64,000 nucleotides of DNA from Paenibacillus mesophilus (GTDB lineage: Bacteria > Bacillota > Bacilli > Paenibacillales > NBRC-103111), in assembly GCF_005938385.1 (NCBI RefSeq), contig NZ_VCRA01000028.1:26904-90903 (forward strand), read 5' to 3'. Both the position numbers and the translations under genes were made by a program. Under the pieces are notes generated by a model, which made no database searches, was not told the DNA's origin, and was given only the letters and a program-made list of their open reading frames with translations. Each line of letters begins with the position of its first letter. Positions within the stretch are counted from its first letter, which is position 1. Below are positions 41,528 to 50,740 of this stretch, one piece after another.

Positions 41528-44491
41528 TCAAAGCTCATTGGTATAGCTGACGTACAAATCCACCGTCGCATATGCGTTTGCCGGCAAGCCCGCCGTAACC
41601 CCGCTGATCCGGACAGATAGCCGATCCCCCGCCTGAAAAGTTGCACCGCTAGGAACAGCCGCTAGGAGCGGATTGGACGAAACGGTCGGGCCGGCTATTC
41701 CGCCGATCCAGAGCGAACCGTTTTTCCACAGCTCGAATGTAAAAGCCGCCCCGCTCGTCCCTGCGCTGGCATAGGCCGCGAATTGGGTCAGCGCGCCCGC
41801 CCGGGGAACGACGTAAGCTTGCGCGGGATGCGTCTCCGCCCGCTTCATCGGGTCTCCTGCCGCGACGGAAGGCAAGTCGTCGGAATAGAAGTGCAGCGTA
41901 TCGCCGGACTTCCCCGAAGCTACCCACACCGTTCCGTTCCAGACGACCGGTTGTCCGAGATCCGTGTCGAAATAAGCGAAGCCTGTCTCCGAACGGAACG
42001 ACGAGGGAGCCGGGCGCTGTGCCGTCGTCCCTTTGCGGGCGGCCACTTCCTCGCTCTCTGCGGCGTGATGGCTTTTCATCATCGCGACGAATTCCGGCGT
42101 CAAGGGTGTCCCCGCATTTGCCAAGTAAGATAAAAGTGGCGCGGACAGCCGCGTATTCAAATGGTTGCCGCGAAGCGTCCGGTTCACTTGAATGAAGCCG
42201 TACCGGTCGACCAGATCGGGACGAGGCGCGCCGTTTACAATCGGGATATGGATCGTGCAGTTGACGAAGGATACGCCGAGATCGGTCGTGAGAAAATAAA
42301 AGTCTCTCCCGTCGTCCGCCACATCGGAACGGATATCGCAGTTGTCGAACGCGATCCGGCCGCGCATCGGGCCGCCGTTGACGGCGTCTACGCAGTTGAC
42401 CAGACTGCGGCTTATGCTCACGTCCGCGACGCTGCCCTGGAAATGTCCGAAAAATTCGCCGACCTGCACAAAATCGATTTTCGGATAGAGCGAGTATTCG
42501 TCCTGATAGGCTGCCGTGCGCAAACCTTTCAGCAAAAAGTTGACGTTGGCCTCGGCTTGCGAAATTTGCCCGGTTATTTTCTCGCACTGGATGTTCTCGA
42601 ACCGCATGTAGCAGTTCGCCGTCACCTTCTCCCCGTCCATGCCGCCCGGCTTGCCCAGATCGAGACTGTACGGATGCGGGATTTGCAGGATGCGCACCCC
42701 TTTCTCCCGTCCGCTTACCGATATGTTCCGAAACTCGATCAGCTGCGGGAAGAAGAGGCGTATGTTCGTCCCGGTCACTTTCGAGAACGAGGCGATCCGC
42801 ATAACCCGGCAATTCCCTGTCGGATTCGGGACGCCGGTATAGTCGAACGTCAAGTCTTCGATCCGGATGGAGCGCCCGTAACCGACCGGGTATTTGTAAT
42901 CGAAGTCGGCCGGATTGAAGTCGAGCGCTATCGTCTCCGCGGCTCCGTCCTCCACGACGAGCCGGCAGTTGCGCAACCGGATATGGCCATCCCACTTCGC
43001 GCCGTAATCCCGGCGGAAGCTGATGAACGCATTGCCGAACCGCTTCGTATTCTCGATGAACAGATCGCCGCCTCCGGTAAGCGTCAATCCTTTGTAGCCG
43101 ATCTCCGAATCCTGGATGTACAAGTTCCAGCAGTGGAAATGGACGTCTACCCGGTTCAGGCGGCAGTTCTCGATGCGGAAATTTTTGAACAAATTCGTGC
43201 CGAACACGCCCCAATGGACGGATGAACCTTCCGCCGTGACGTTGCGGAATACCGCATTCAGCACCCGCGTCCCGCCTATGCCGTATGTCCCTTGCGGCAC
43301 GTCGCGGTCCGTCCCTTCTCTGTCTTTCTCCCAAGGTATCAGCCGGACGTTTTCCAGCGTAATATCGAATACGCGCTGGAAGCTGTGGAAGCCGTTCCGC
43401 GGATTGAGCGCGACATCGTCTCTTCCCTGCTCCAATCCGACCCACTGGTTGCGGATGATCGTCCGGCTGCGGCTGACCGTGATGCCGTTCGTCCAATAGT
43501 CGCCCGTTTGCAAGCCCGGACTGTCGCCGGACAACAGCAGAGTGCCGCCCTCGATCGTCAAATAATGGTCGTCGCACGGATACGCCCAGGAGCTCGTATA
43601 ACCGGAGAACGTCCAAGCGATGTCCCCGATAATCCGGCCATGCTCCTCGACATAGAAAAATTCCTCTCTGCTCCAGCCCGGATGATTGGCGTACCCTTGG
43701 CGAATTCCGATCTTGTCCTGGCTGTCCGCGAAGAAGACGAGGCAGTTCTTATAAGGGGCGAGCTCGGGTATAAGCGTCGTACCCGGCTTCAGCTTGGCGA
43801 GCACGGACTGCTTCTTGGACGCGTCCAGCGTGATCGGGATCGGCTCTTGGCGGCTCGTCACCCGGAAGCGGGGATTTGTTTTCGTATTGAGGCTTTCGTC
43901 GATATGCAGCTTCGTATGTCCCCAGCGAACATTGGTTTGAATCACGATCTCGTTCGTCTGCTTGATCCAATATTCGCCCGTTTCATTGACGACCGGCAGC
44001 TGTCGGCTGTTTGCATAAGCATGCGCCGCTTTGATCTGGACGCCGTCGTCGTTCACGCCGTCTCCGACCGCGCCGAACTGCTTGTAGTTAACGCTGTCCC
44101 CGGCCATCAGGACCGCCTGCAAACCGTTCTGCAGCGTCAGGACGCTCCCGCCGTCATCCGTCAACGCGCCCGCCTGGATCGCGTACATCGCTCCCCCTCC
44201 ATCACCGGGAGCGAAGTAACCCGCCGTCCACACAAACCGGCCGGACGACAATTTTGAATCCGCTTTCATGTCGGCCACTGACGAATATACATAGCAGCAA
44301 TGCGGAGGACCTCCTTCTCCATAAGTCGCCCCGGTCACGGAGACTCCCCACGCGGGGCTTTGCAGCATCGCTTGGGCGGCCAGAACCGAGCCAGTCCCTC
44401 CCAGAACGGCCAAGAGCTGCCGCCGGCTGATCGAGTCTTGCCCGTAATCGCTCCGTCTTTGCTGTTCCTGATTGAACCTTTGCTCCGTCAT
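41528..44491 (-). CDS. Tat-exported right-handed beta-helix protein (tailspike-like)
   Basis: 987 residues. Twin-arginine signal ISRRQLLAVLGG, then 'GATYGEGGPPHCCYVYSSVA'. A tailspike-like N-terminal module reads 'GYFAPGDGGGAMYAI' near residue 90, and the pectate-lyase-3 entry 'FGAVGDGVNDDGVQIKAAHA' near 140. Long beta-helix coils follow to about 780. The C-terminal ~150 residues form a separate beta domain ('FTFELWKNGSLWIGG', 'ATVDLYVSYTNEL'), perhaps a carbohydrate- or cell-binding cap. AGGGGGAA precedes the ATG. No active-site residues can be assigned. It heads the unit with the SBP and is divergent from an AraC gene. Confidence 0.87.
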   Translation of the reverse strand: MTEQRFNQEQQRRSDYGQDSISRRQLLAVLGGTGSVLAAQAMLQSPAWGVSVTGATYGEGGPPHCCYVYSSVADMKADSKLSSGRFVWTAGYFAPGDGGGAMYAIQAGALTDDGGSVLTLQNGLQAVLMAGDSVNYKQFGAVGDGVNDDGVQIKAAHAYANSRQLPVVNETGEYWIKQTNEIVIQTNVRWGHTKLHIDESLNTKTNPRFRVTSRQEPIPITLDASKKQSVLAKLKPGTTLIPELAPYKNCLVFFADSQDKIGIRQGYANHPGWSREEFFYVEEHGRIIGDIAWTFSGYTSSWAYPCDDHYLTIEGGTLLLSGDSPGLQTGDYWTNGITVSRSRTIIRNQWVGLEQGRDDVALNPRNGFHSFQRVFDITLENVRLIPWEKDREGTDRDVPQGTYGIGGTRVLNAVFRNVTAEGSSVHWGVFGTNLFKNFRIENCRLNRVDVHFHCWNLYIQDSEIGYKGLTLTGGGDLFIENTKRFGNAFISFRRDYGAKWDGHIRLRNCRLVVEDGAAETIALDFNPADFDYKYPVGYGRSIRIEDLTFDYTGVPNPTGNCRVMRIASFSKVTGTNIRLFFPQLIEFRNISVSGREKGVRILQIPHPYSLDLGKPGGMDGEKVTANCYMRFENIQCEKITGQISQAEANVNFLLKGLRTAAYQDEYSLYPKIDFVQVGEFFGHFQGSVADVSISRSLVNCVDAVNGGPMRGRIAFDNCDIRSDVADDGRDFYFLTTDLGVSFVNCTIHIPIVNGAPRPDLVDRYGFIQVNRTLRGNHLNTRLSAPLLSYLANAGTPLTPEFVAMMKSHHAAESEEVAARKGTTAQRPAPSSFRSETGFAYFDTDLGQPVVWNGTVWVASGKSGDTLHFYSDDLPSVAAGDPMKRAETHPAQAYVVPRAGALTQFAAYASAGTSGAAFTFELWKNGSLWIGGIAGPTVSSNPLLAAVPSGATFQAGDRLSVRISGVTAGLPANAYATVDLYVSYTNEL

Positions 44492-44824
44492 GCGTTGTTC
44501 CCCCTAACGGCGAATATGGCCCTAGTACAATGTCAGACCTTGAATTGTGCATCGTACAGGCCCTTGCTTGCTAAACCGAGCCTATACCGAGGCACAGAAT
44601 TAGCTCTGACTTTGTACACTAGTGTAGCACGGGCTTATCGGGGGTGAACATGACTCAATCCATCTTGGATGCACTATCCGATTATTGTTCTTTCCTCGGT
44701 TGCCTCGCTCTAGTCTCTTGTTTTATCATAATAGTTGACCGAGTATTTTCAGTAATTACAGAATAAGTCATGTCGATCAATCAGGCGGGCCCCACTGCAG
44801 CCCCGCCGCTTGGAGGCTTATATC
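44492..44824. other. Divergent control region between beta-helix and AraC genes
   Basis: 333 nt without a gene. On the minus strand, CGGTATA (44589-44583), 4 nt, CGGTTTA (44578-44572) repeats the 11-bp-period heptamer layout seen near 39.6 kb, though the -10 is not convincing. On the plus strand, TTGACC (44735-44740), 16 nt, TACAGA (44757-44762) is a possible AraC-gene promoter. Confidence 0.4.
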
Positions 44825-45661
44825 ATGCCGATGTACGACTCGCCGCCTGCCGCACAAGTGTTGTTCTCCAGATACATTTTGCACAAGAAGCCTTTCCTGA
44901 CACGTCCCGCAGCTCTCACAAGCTACTATATCCGCCTGCAAGTCGTGGGCCGGTGCCAAGCGCTCATCGACGGCGAATGGCATGCCCTGCAGCCCGGCGA
45001 TTTGCTGCTGTGCGAGCCGGGCCGATCGTTCCAGCTCGCATTCGGAATGGATAAAAAGAAGAAAAGCGAAGAGGAGACCGGAGCGATCTTGAGCGGCAAC
45101 TATTACGCGGGCTGCGGAGGGGAATGGCTTGCCGATTGGTGGAACCGCAACCGCTATCCGCAGCTGTCGAGAATTATTCCGAGTACGAGTCTGATCGCGA
45201 TATTCAAGGAGATTGCCGAGGAATACGTGAGGAAACGTCCGAATTGGCGGGAAGTGTCCGGCTATTTGCTGCAATCGCTATGCCTTCATATCGACCGCGC
45301 CATGCATGACATGCAGTATAAGACGAAGAAGCAAGCCGTTGTGGTGGAGCGCATGAAGCAATACATCGAAGAAAACGCCTGTTCCTCCTTGAAAGTAAGC
45401 GATGTGGCCGTTCACGTGGAGTTAAGCGAGTCGTACACCTCCCGTCTGTTTAAGGAAATGACGGGGCAAAGCATCATCCTCTACGCGCTCGATCGGCGGC
45501 TGCTGCTGGCCGGCGACCGGATGCTCGATACCGAGTACACGCTCGAGCAAATAGCGGAAATGTCGGGCTTCCACAGCTACTCTTATTTCCACCGCGCCTT
45601 TTGCAAAAAATTCGGCCTCACCCCGAGCGAATACCGGAGCAAGACCGAAAAAGTGAATTAG
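44825..45661 (+). CDS. AraC-family transcriptional regulator
   Basis: 278 residues from the ATG at 44825 (MPMYDSPPAA), 8 nt after GGAGG. The N-terminal half is cupin-like ('CQALIDGEWHALQPGDLLLC'); the C-terminal ~100 residues carry the AraC double HTH ('VAVHVELSESYTSRLFKEMT', 'IAEMSGFHSYSYFHRAFCKK', 'FGLTPSEYRS'). It is divergent from the beta-helix/SBP unit, so it most likely controls it. A MITE-like repeat begins 10 nt after its stop codon. Confidence 0.9.
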   Translation: MPMYDSPPAAQVLFSRYILHKKPFLTRPAALTSYYIRLQVVGRCQALIDGEWHALQPGDLLLCEPGRSFQLAFGMDKKKKSEEETGAILSGNYYAGCGGEWLADWWNRNRYPQLSRIIPSTSLIAIFKEIAEEYVRKRPNWREVSGYLLQSLCLHIDRAMHDMQYKTKKQAVVVERMKQYIEENACSSLKVSDVAVHVELSESYTSRLFKEMTGQSIILYALDRRLLLAGDRMLDTEYTLEQIAEMSGFHSYSYFHRAFCKKFGLTPSEYRSKTEKVN

Positions 45662-45671
45662 GTGCAATTTC

Positions 45672-45916
45672 GAGGCTGTTGAAAAGTCTGCAAAGAGCGG
45701 AAGCGCTGAAGGCAAGAGGTGGGGGAATGCACTCCACTTCCGTTAAAATCATGTTGTTTTTTTGGAATTTTAGCGGGTACAACACGATTTTAAGCATATC
45801 CTTCCGAAGCAAGCTTTGCATACGCAAAGCTCTCAAGTCAGCCGCTTCGCTTTACGCACATCTCCCCCACCTCTTTTTGTATGACAAGTCTCTCTTTTTG
45901 ATTTTCTCAACAGCCT
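45672..45916 (+). mobile_element. MITE-like element, copy 1
   Basis: About 245 nt bounded by GAGGCTGTTGA and TCAACAGCCT, with internal mirrored blocks AGAGGTGGGGGA and TTAAAATCNTGTTGT in opposite arms. A closely related copy lies inverted at 50541-50740. It has no coding capacity. Copy 1 carries ~40 nt (ATATCCTTCCGAAGCAAGCT region) missing from copy 2. It sits between convergent genes and may act as a terminator. Confidence 0.75.
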
Positions 45917-45939
45917 GAAATTTCACTGTTGTTAAAGGA

Positions 45940-47457
45940 TCACACCCCAACCGTCTTCCAGGCACCCTTCTTAAACCGGTTGAAGATAAGAAACGAGCGC
46001 ACGAACTGGTCGGCCGCCGCGGCGAGCCATATGCCGTACAAATCCATCTTGAAGCCGTAGACGAACAATAGGCTCAGCACGACCCGGAAGCCCCACACCC
46101 CGATAAAGGTCGAGTACAGCGGATACCGCGTATCGCCCGCTCCCCGGAGCGCGCCGCTCAAGATGAACTGGGTCGCCTGCGACACCTGGATGAAGCCCAT
46201 AATGCGGATCGACAGCGCGCCCTTCTCGATGATTTCCGGTTCGATCGTGAATAGCTTCATAATTTGCGGAGCAAGTAGAATAAACCCGACGCCGAGCAAG
46301 CCGGCCACGTAAGCGCCGATCTTCCGCACCTGCCATCCGTATTTCTCGGCGAGGTCCGGTTTCTGCGCGCCGAGCGCCTGACCGACGAGCGTAGAGGCGG
46401 CTATCGCGAACGCCATCCCCGGCATGAACGAAAGTCCTAATATAGTGAAGGTGATCTGGGTCGCCGCCACGGCCATCGTCCCTAAACTAGCCGCTACTTT
46501 GATGAAGATGAGCATGCCGAGCCGCATGACGATCTGCTCGATCGCCGATGGGAACCCGATCCTGCCGATTCTGGCGACCATTTCCCGGTCGAATCGGAAC
46601 AGATGACGAAATGACAGCCGCACTTTGAATTTGCCGCTGAACATGACGGTCGTCACCCATACCATCGACACGAGCTGGGAAACGAATGTCGCCACGCCCG
46701 CCCCCGTAATGCCCATCCCGGAATAGCTGCCGATCCCGTAAATGAGCGGGAATCCGATCAGAACGACCAAAATATTGGCGACTACGTTAATCTTCATCGG
46801 AGTTCTCGTGTCCCCCGCGCCGCGCAGCGTAGCCGAGAACGACATCGATATCGTGGTGAAGCCGATCGACAGAAATACGAATTTCGCATAAGAAAGCCCA
46901 TGCGCCACGACATCCTCCGAGCCGCCCATCAGACGAAGCAGGTCCGCCGCGAACGTATAGCTGAAGACGATCATAATGACGGACAGCACGATATTAAGCA
47001 GGAACGCCTGCCCGGCCGCCCGTTCCGCCTCGTCCAACCGGCCCGCCCCGATCGAACGGGCTACGATGACGGTCGTGCCGACGTTGAGCGTGGAGAAAAT
47101 CGCCAGAAAAAGAAAAAAGGGCTGGTTGGTCAAGCCCACCGTAGCCACCGCTTCGGCACTTAACCTCCCCACCATAATCATGCTGAGCATTTGCGTGAAA
47201 TTCGCAAGCATCATCTCGACGAGAGACGGACCGGCCAATCGCAAAATAGACTGCCGAACCGCCTTCTTGTCGTCCGGATCGACGAGAAACGCCTCGGTCC
47301 CTTTCGATGCCGCATCGGTTGTGTCCGAGCCCGCTTCAGCCACATTCGCACCCGCTGCGTCCGCAATCGATCCCGCTTCTCTCGTTTCCGCCTGCGGCTC
47401 CGCAAGTCCGGACGCCTTAATCGGCGACTGCTGCTGCCGTTCGATATCCGCTTTCAT
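45940..47457 (-). CDS. MATE family multidrug/Na+ antiporter
   Basis: 505 residues with 12 predicted membrane helices. Typical NorM/DinF-like MATE motifs occur in both halves: 'LAGPSLVEMMLANFTQMLSM', 'MVGRLSAEAVATVGLTNQPF', 'SATLRGAGDTRTPM' and 'SGALRGAGDTRYPLYSTFIG'. The function is efflux of cationic compounds driven by an ion gradient. The first ~62 residues are a hydrophilic Ala/Glu/Asp/Ser-rich extension not usual for the family. It lies in the island between the inverted MITE copies. Two tandem ATTACATGTCC units stand 31-52 nt upstream. Confidence 0.9.
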   Translation of the reverse strand: MKADIERQQQSPIKASGLAEPQAETREAGSIADAAGANVAEAGSDTTDAASKGTEAFLVDPDDKKAVRQSILRLAGPSLVEMMLANFTQMLSMIMVGRLSAEAVATVGLTNQPFFLFLAIFSTLNVGTTVIVARSIGAGRLDEAERAAGQAFLLNIVLSVIMIVFSYTFAADLLRLMGGSEDVVAHGLSYAKFVFLSIGFTTISMSFSATLRGAGDTRTPMKINVVANILVVLIGFPLIYGIGSYSGMGITGAGVATFVSQLVSMVWVTTVMFSGKFKVRLSFRHLFRFDREMVARIGRIGFPSAIEQIVMRLGMLIFIKVAASLGTMAVAATQITFTILGLSFMPGMAFAIAASTLVGQALGAQKPDLAEKYGWQVRKIGAYVAGLLGVGFILLAPQIMKLFTIEPEIIEKGALSIRIMGFIQVSQATQFILSGALRGAGDTRYPLYSTFIGVWGFRVVLSLLFVYGFKMDLYGIWLAAAADQFVRSFLIFNRFKKGAWKTVGV

Positions 47458-47487
47458 AGATCCGCACCCTCGTTTCCGCTGTCATGT

Positions 47488-47509
47488 GGACATGTAATGG
47501 ACATGTAAT
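47488..47509 (-). promoter_or_regulatory. Tandem 11-bp repeat upstream of MATE gene
   Basis: GGACATGTAAT occurs twice back to back (47488-47498, 47499-47509), with a third partial CATGTGGA just before. The core ACATGT is palindromic. It could be an operator for the MATE gene. Confidence 0.45.
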
Positions 47510-47584
47510 GATGTCATATTCATCATACCACAGATCGGTGTGGACGAACGGACCTTTATGGCGAACTTCATCTTCTTCCGCCTG

Positions 47585-48115
47585 CTAACCGCCTTGCCCC
47601 GTCCCGGCTCCGTCCCCGGAAGCTCCCTCTCTGCCGCTTCCTCTTGCGCTTCGGTACTCGAGCGGAGTGACGCCTTCACGCTTCTTGAATTTGCGGAAAA
47701 AGTTATTCGGGTCGGTAAGTCCGACCTGCTCGACGATCTCTTTGATTTTCAAGTCGGTCCGGATCAGCAGCTCCTTCGCCTTCGTCATGCGGATTCCGTC
47801 CACGTATTGCATGAGCGGGATGCCCGTCTGGTCTTTGAAGTAACGGGACAAATACGAACGCGATACGCCGAGCGTGTCGGCGATTCCTTCGGAAGACAAG
47901 CCCGCGTCGGTGTAATGCCCGTCGATGTAGGCGAGCGCCTGCTCCAGCAGTCCGGCATTTTTACTCTCCTTGCGGGAGGCGATATCGTCGCACACGCCCC
48001 GGCAAAACCCGATGACCGCCGTCTGAAGCTCGGCGATCGTCTCGAACCGGGTCGCGAACAGCTTCGTCAAGCTGGCCGCCGCTTCTCGTGGCAAATCTTT
48101 TGTAAGCGGATGCTT
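47585..48115 (-). pseudogene. AraC-family regulator, 5'-truncated by tnpB element
   Basis: The C-terminal ~177 residues of an AraC/YesN-type regulator remain ('HPLTKDLPREAAASLTKLF' onward), with an intact double HTH: 'IADTLGVSRSYLSRYFKDQT', 'MTKAKELLIRTDLKIKEIVE', 'VGLTDPNNFFRKFKKREGVT'. A Gly-rich tail ends it. The reading frame runs on into the tnpB element's right end, but family similarity stops at the TCAA junction near 48116. The missing N-terminal part is not found on the other side of the element. It is probably non-functional, unless expressed from the element as a DNA-binding fragment. Confidence 0.8.
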
Positions 48116-48300
48116 GACAACCCCCACGGCTAAAGCCATGGGATTCTTGGGAGCAGCCAGCTGACGCCAGCTTCGTATCCAAGCTATCCCTGTGTGTCCC
48201 ACAGTTCGCCCGCCTACGCGAGCAGTCGAAGTCCTTCTTCCAAAATGTTTTGCGCCGCATTCACGTCCCGATCATGGTGTGTCGCGCATGCCGGACATGT
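48096..48300 (-). ncRNA. Predicted TnpB reRNA (omegaRNA) with guide
   Basis: By analogy with ISDra2 and other TnpB systems, the 3' end of tnpB and the right end are processed into a guide RNA whose spacer is the flanking host DNA. The scaffold would end with the hairpin at 48125-48144 (CCCACGGC/GCCATGGG) and TCAA. The guide would begin at 48115 with GCATCCGCTTACAAAAGATT, which is sequence of the interrupted AraC gene. The 5' boundary is a guess. Confidence 0.5.
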
Positions 48301-49443
48301 CCACTCCCGTACATTCAAGCGCTTGACATCCGGGTTTCGGTGTCCGCAGCGCGAACAGAGCTGACTGGACGGGAATCTCTTCCCTACGATGCTTACCGTG
48401 CGTCCGTACCACTTGGCTTTGTACGTCAGCATGGCGCGGAATGTCGCCCAACTTGCGTCGGCTATGCTTCGGGCAAGCCTATGGTTCTTGACCAGATTCT
48501 CCACTTGCAAGTCCTCCAGACAGATCACTTGGTTTTCGCGAATCAGTCTTGTGGACAGCTTGTGCAGAAAATCATTGCGTGCGTTCGCCACCCTCTCGTG
48601 CAAGCGTGCGACTTGAATGCGAGCCTTCTCTCGATTGTTCCCGCCTGTCTTCCGTCTGGACAGCGTCTGTTGTGCCTTGCACAGCCGCTTCTCCAGTTTG
48701 ATCAAATACTTCGGACTGGCTATAGTCTCGCCATCCGACAGCACCGCAAACGCTTTAACGCCGAGATCCACACCCACTGCGCGTTCAGATTGAGGCAGCG
48801 GCTGGCTTTCCGTTTCACATAGCACCGATACAAAGGTTCTTCCGCTCGGATTTCGCCGAATCGTAGCGGAGAGAATACGTCCCTCGATGTCGCGGGACTT
48901 GGCATAGCGAATCCAGCCTAGCTTAGGCAACTGGATCCGATTGCCTTCTACGCGAATCGCGCCATTGTTCACGCTGGTGTAGCTTTGGATTGGGTTCCGC
49001 CTGCTTTTAAACCTCGGATAGCCATTCTGCTCGCGGTGGAACGCCCGATACGCTTCATCCAGCGCTCGCAGTCCTCTCTGCAAAGCGGTGCTGTCTACTT
49101 CTTTCAGCCATTCTTTCTCGCGTTTGAGGAGGGTCATTTCGGCGGAACAAGCGGTGTACCCGAGCGTCTTCCGCTCTTGCTCGAAGATGTCTTTGCGGCG
49201 TGCCAGAAAGTGATTGAACACGAACCGCACGCAACCGATTGTCTTGTTGATGATGGCGGCTTGTTCCGGTGTAGGATACAGTCTGAACTTGAATGCTTTG
49301 TGCATCTGCGTTCACCTCCTATCCCCAGTATATCACAGATACGAGAATATATGTTCCCCTCAAATTTATGTCGGATGCTTGAACGGCTATCCCGTCCCGC
49401 ATCCGAAGGCCTCATATCCCAACGTCTAAAGACGTGGGTTTAA
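48116..49443 (-). mobile_element. IS200/IS605-type element carrying tnpB only
   Basis: The right end on the minus strand reads ATGGCTTTAGCCGTGGGG then GTTGTCAA, a hairpin plus TCAA end typical of this family. The left end near 49418-49438 has a matching CCCAACGTCTAAAGACGTGGG hairpin. There is no tnpA, so it is a non-autonomous, tnpB-only element. The left boundary is approximate. Confidence 0.75.
48214..49305 (-). CDS. tnpB: TnpB RNA-guided endonuclease (OrfB family)
   Basis: 363 residues, full length. N-terminal 'KAFKFRLYPTPEQAAIINKT' and 'GCVRFVFNHFLARR' are the usual OrfB_IS605 start. The split RuvC nuclease is intact: Asp180 in GVDLG, Glu264 in ICLEDL and Asp347 in HDRDVNAAQNI. A zinc ribbon C317xxC320...C337xxC340 (CSRCG, CPAC) lies between the last two motifs. 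AGGAGGTG precedes the ATG. TnpB proteins cut DNA next to a short motif guided by right-end RNA and help the transposon persist. No frameshift or missing residue, so it is probably active. Confidence 0.93.
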   Translation of the reverse strand: MHKAFKFRLYPTPEQAAIINKTIGCVRFVFNHFLARRKDIFEQERKTLGYTACSAEMTLLKREKEWLKEVDSTALQRGLRALDEAYRAFHREQNGYPRFKSRRNPIQSYTSVNNGAIRVEGNRIQLPKLGWIRYAKSRDIEGRILSATIRRNPSGRTFVSVLCETESQPLPQSERAVGVDLGVKAFAVLSDGETIASPKYLIKLEKRLCKAQQTLSRRKTGGNNREKARIQVARLHERVANARNDFLHKLSTRLIRENQVICLEDLQVENLVKNHRLARSIADASWATFRAMLTYKAKWYGRTVSIVGKRFPSSQLCSRCGHRNPDVKRLNVREWTCPACATHHDRDVNAAQNILEEGLRLLA

Positions 49444-49458
49444 CGGCTTGTTCTATGA

Positions 49459-50487
49459 ACGGGGAATATTCTCAACAATGTCGTAATCAGCGATTGCGAC
49501 TATTACATTTACGGAACGGGCGATCACGCGGCGCTCAACCAAGTGGACGGCAATACGTTCAACAATGTACAGCTGCAGTACAACGCCCGCTGCAAAGAAA
49601 TGATCCATCTGGAAGGTCGGGCCAATATCGTGAACGGCTTCCTATGGGATGCCGCCGGTAAAAATTGCCTGATGGTGAACTTGACCGCTTCCACCAGACA
49701 AAATCAGATTTACTTGAACTTTCTGGACGGCAGCAACTACATAGACGCGGGGCAATACAATTATTTGAGCTTACGCGACCTGAACGGCCACAAAATTCCG
49801 TACAAGGACAAGCTGACTTATTTGCCGAGCGGCGATTACCGGAAGTACAACGGGGATTACGAGGATATTTTTCACGCCGCCCACGTGCTTCACGATGTAT
49901 CGATTGTAAGCGGTTCGCAATATATTTCGGGCGGAAATCTCGACAACGTCTTTCAAGGAAAGAACAATCAATATTTGAGACTGAATTTGGCCGGGGGGAG
50001 CGTCTTTTCTTTCGAAATCGAGTTCAACGGCGGTCATTACTATGGCAACACGACCGATTACGTGACCGGCGGCATCGAAAATGTAGGGTTATACTTCATG
50101 TACAATCGTTGTCCGGAGCAAATCCGGCTGGACGTAACCGACTTGGACGGAATCGTGTACACGACCGTGCAGGACATGCAGCATATGAGATATTTGCCCG
50201 CTTATATGCTGAGGAGCAACGTGCTGAACGGGCTGATGAAAGGGGTCCGCAAAATCAAGTTTACGTTTACCGGGCAAGTTTCGAGCGACGTACGGTTGGG
50301 TCGGGTATTCGGTCATTCCTACTATATCGGCGGGAACAAATATTTGGCCAACAGCGGCGATTGTGTCGCCGGGGATTTGACGTTTGTCCAAAGCGGCCAT
50401 GGCGTCGTGCTCACTTCGCCGAACGGAACCCAATTCAAGCTGAAGGTGTCCGACAGCGGAGAGTTGAGCGCCGTCCAGCTCCTCTAG
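49459..50487 (+). pseudogene. Beta-helix/tailspike-like protein, 5'-truncated
   Basis: An open frame of ~342 codons begins right beside the tnpB element's left end, with beta-helix text ('NNVVISDCDYYIYGTGDHAA', 'NTFNNVQLQYNARCKEMI') but no signal peptide or start. The C-terminus ('SPNGTQFKLKVSDSG') resembles the end of the Tat beta-helix protein at 12522-14603. Just upstream, another frame reads NGLFYERG, suggesting a small frameshift as well. The first possible internal ATG is at 49543-derived codons (MDGNTF-type GTG/ATG start), giving at most 314 residues. I call it a remnant of a fifth beta-helix gene. Confidence 0.75.
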
Positions 50488-50508
50488 TCGGTGATTGGCA
50501 AAAGAGTG

Positions 50509-50531
50509 AGCGGCCCGACTGCCGGGCCGCT
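50509..50531 (+). terminator. Terminator after beta-helix fragment
   Basis: AGCGGCCCG and CGGGCCGCT form a 9-bp stem with a 5-nt loop, followed by TGTTCTCCTTG. Confidence 0.7.
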
Positions 50532-50540
50532 TGTTCTCCT

Positions 50541-50740
50541 TGTTGAAAAAGGCAAAAAGAGAGATTTGGAATACAAAAAGGGGTGGGGGAGATGTGCGTA
50601 AAGCGGAGCGGCTGACTTTAAAATCGAGTAGTAACCGCTAAGAATATAATGAAAACAACTCGATTTTAACGGAAGTGGAGCGCATTCCCCCACCTCTTGC
50701 CTTCAGCGCTTCCCTCTTTGCAGACTTTTTCAACAGCCTC
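50541..50740 (-). mobile_element. MITE-like element, copy 2 (inverted relative to copy 1)
   Basis: About 200 nt, bounded by TGTTGAAAAAGG on the left and CTTTTTCAACAGCCTC on the right. Read on the minus strand it matches copy 1 through GCTGAAGGCAAGAGGTGGGG and CCACTTCCGTTAAAATCG. It lacks the ~40-nt internal segment of copy 1. It abuts the terminator hairpin at 50741. Confidence 0.75.
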
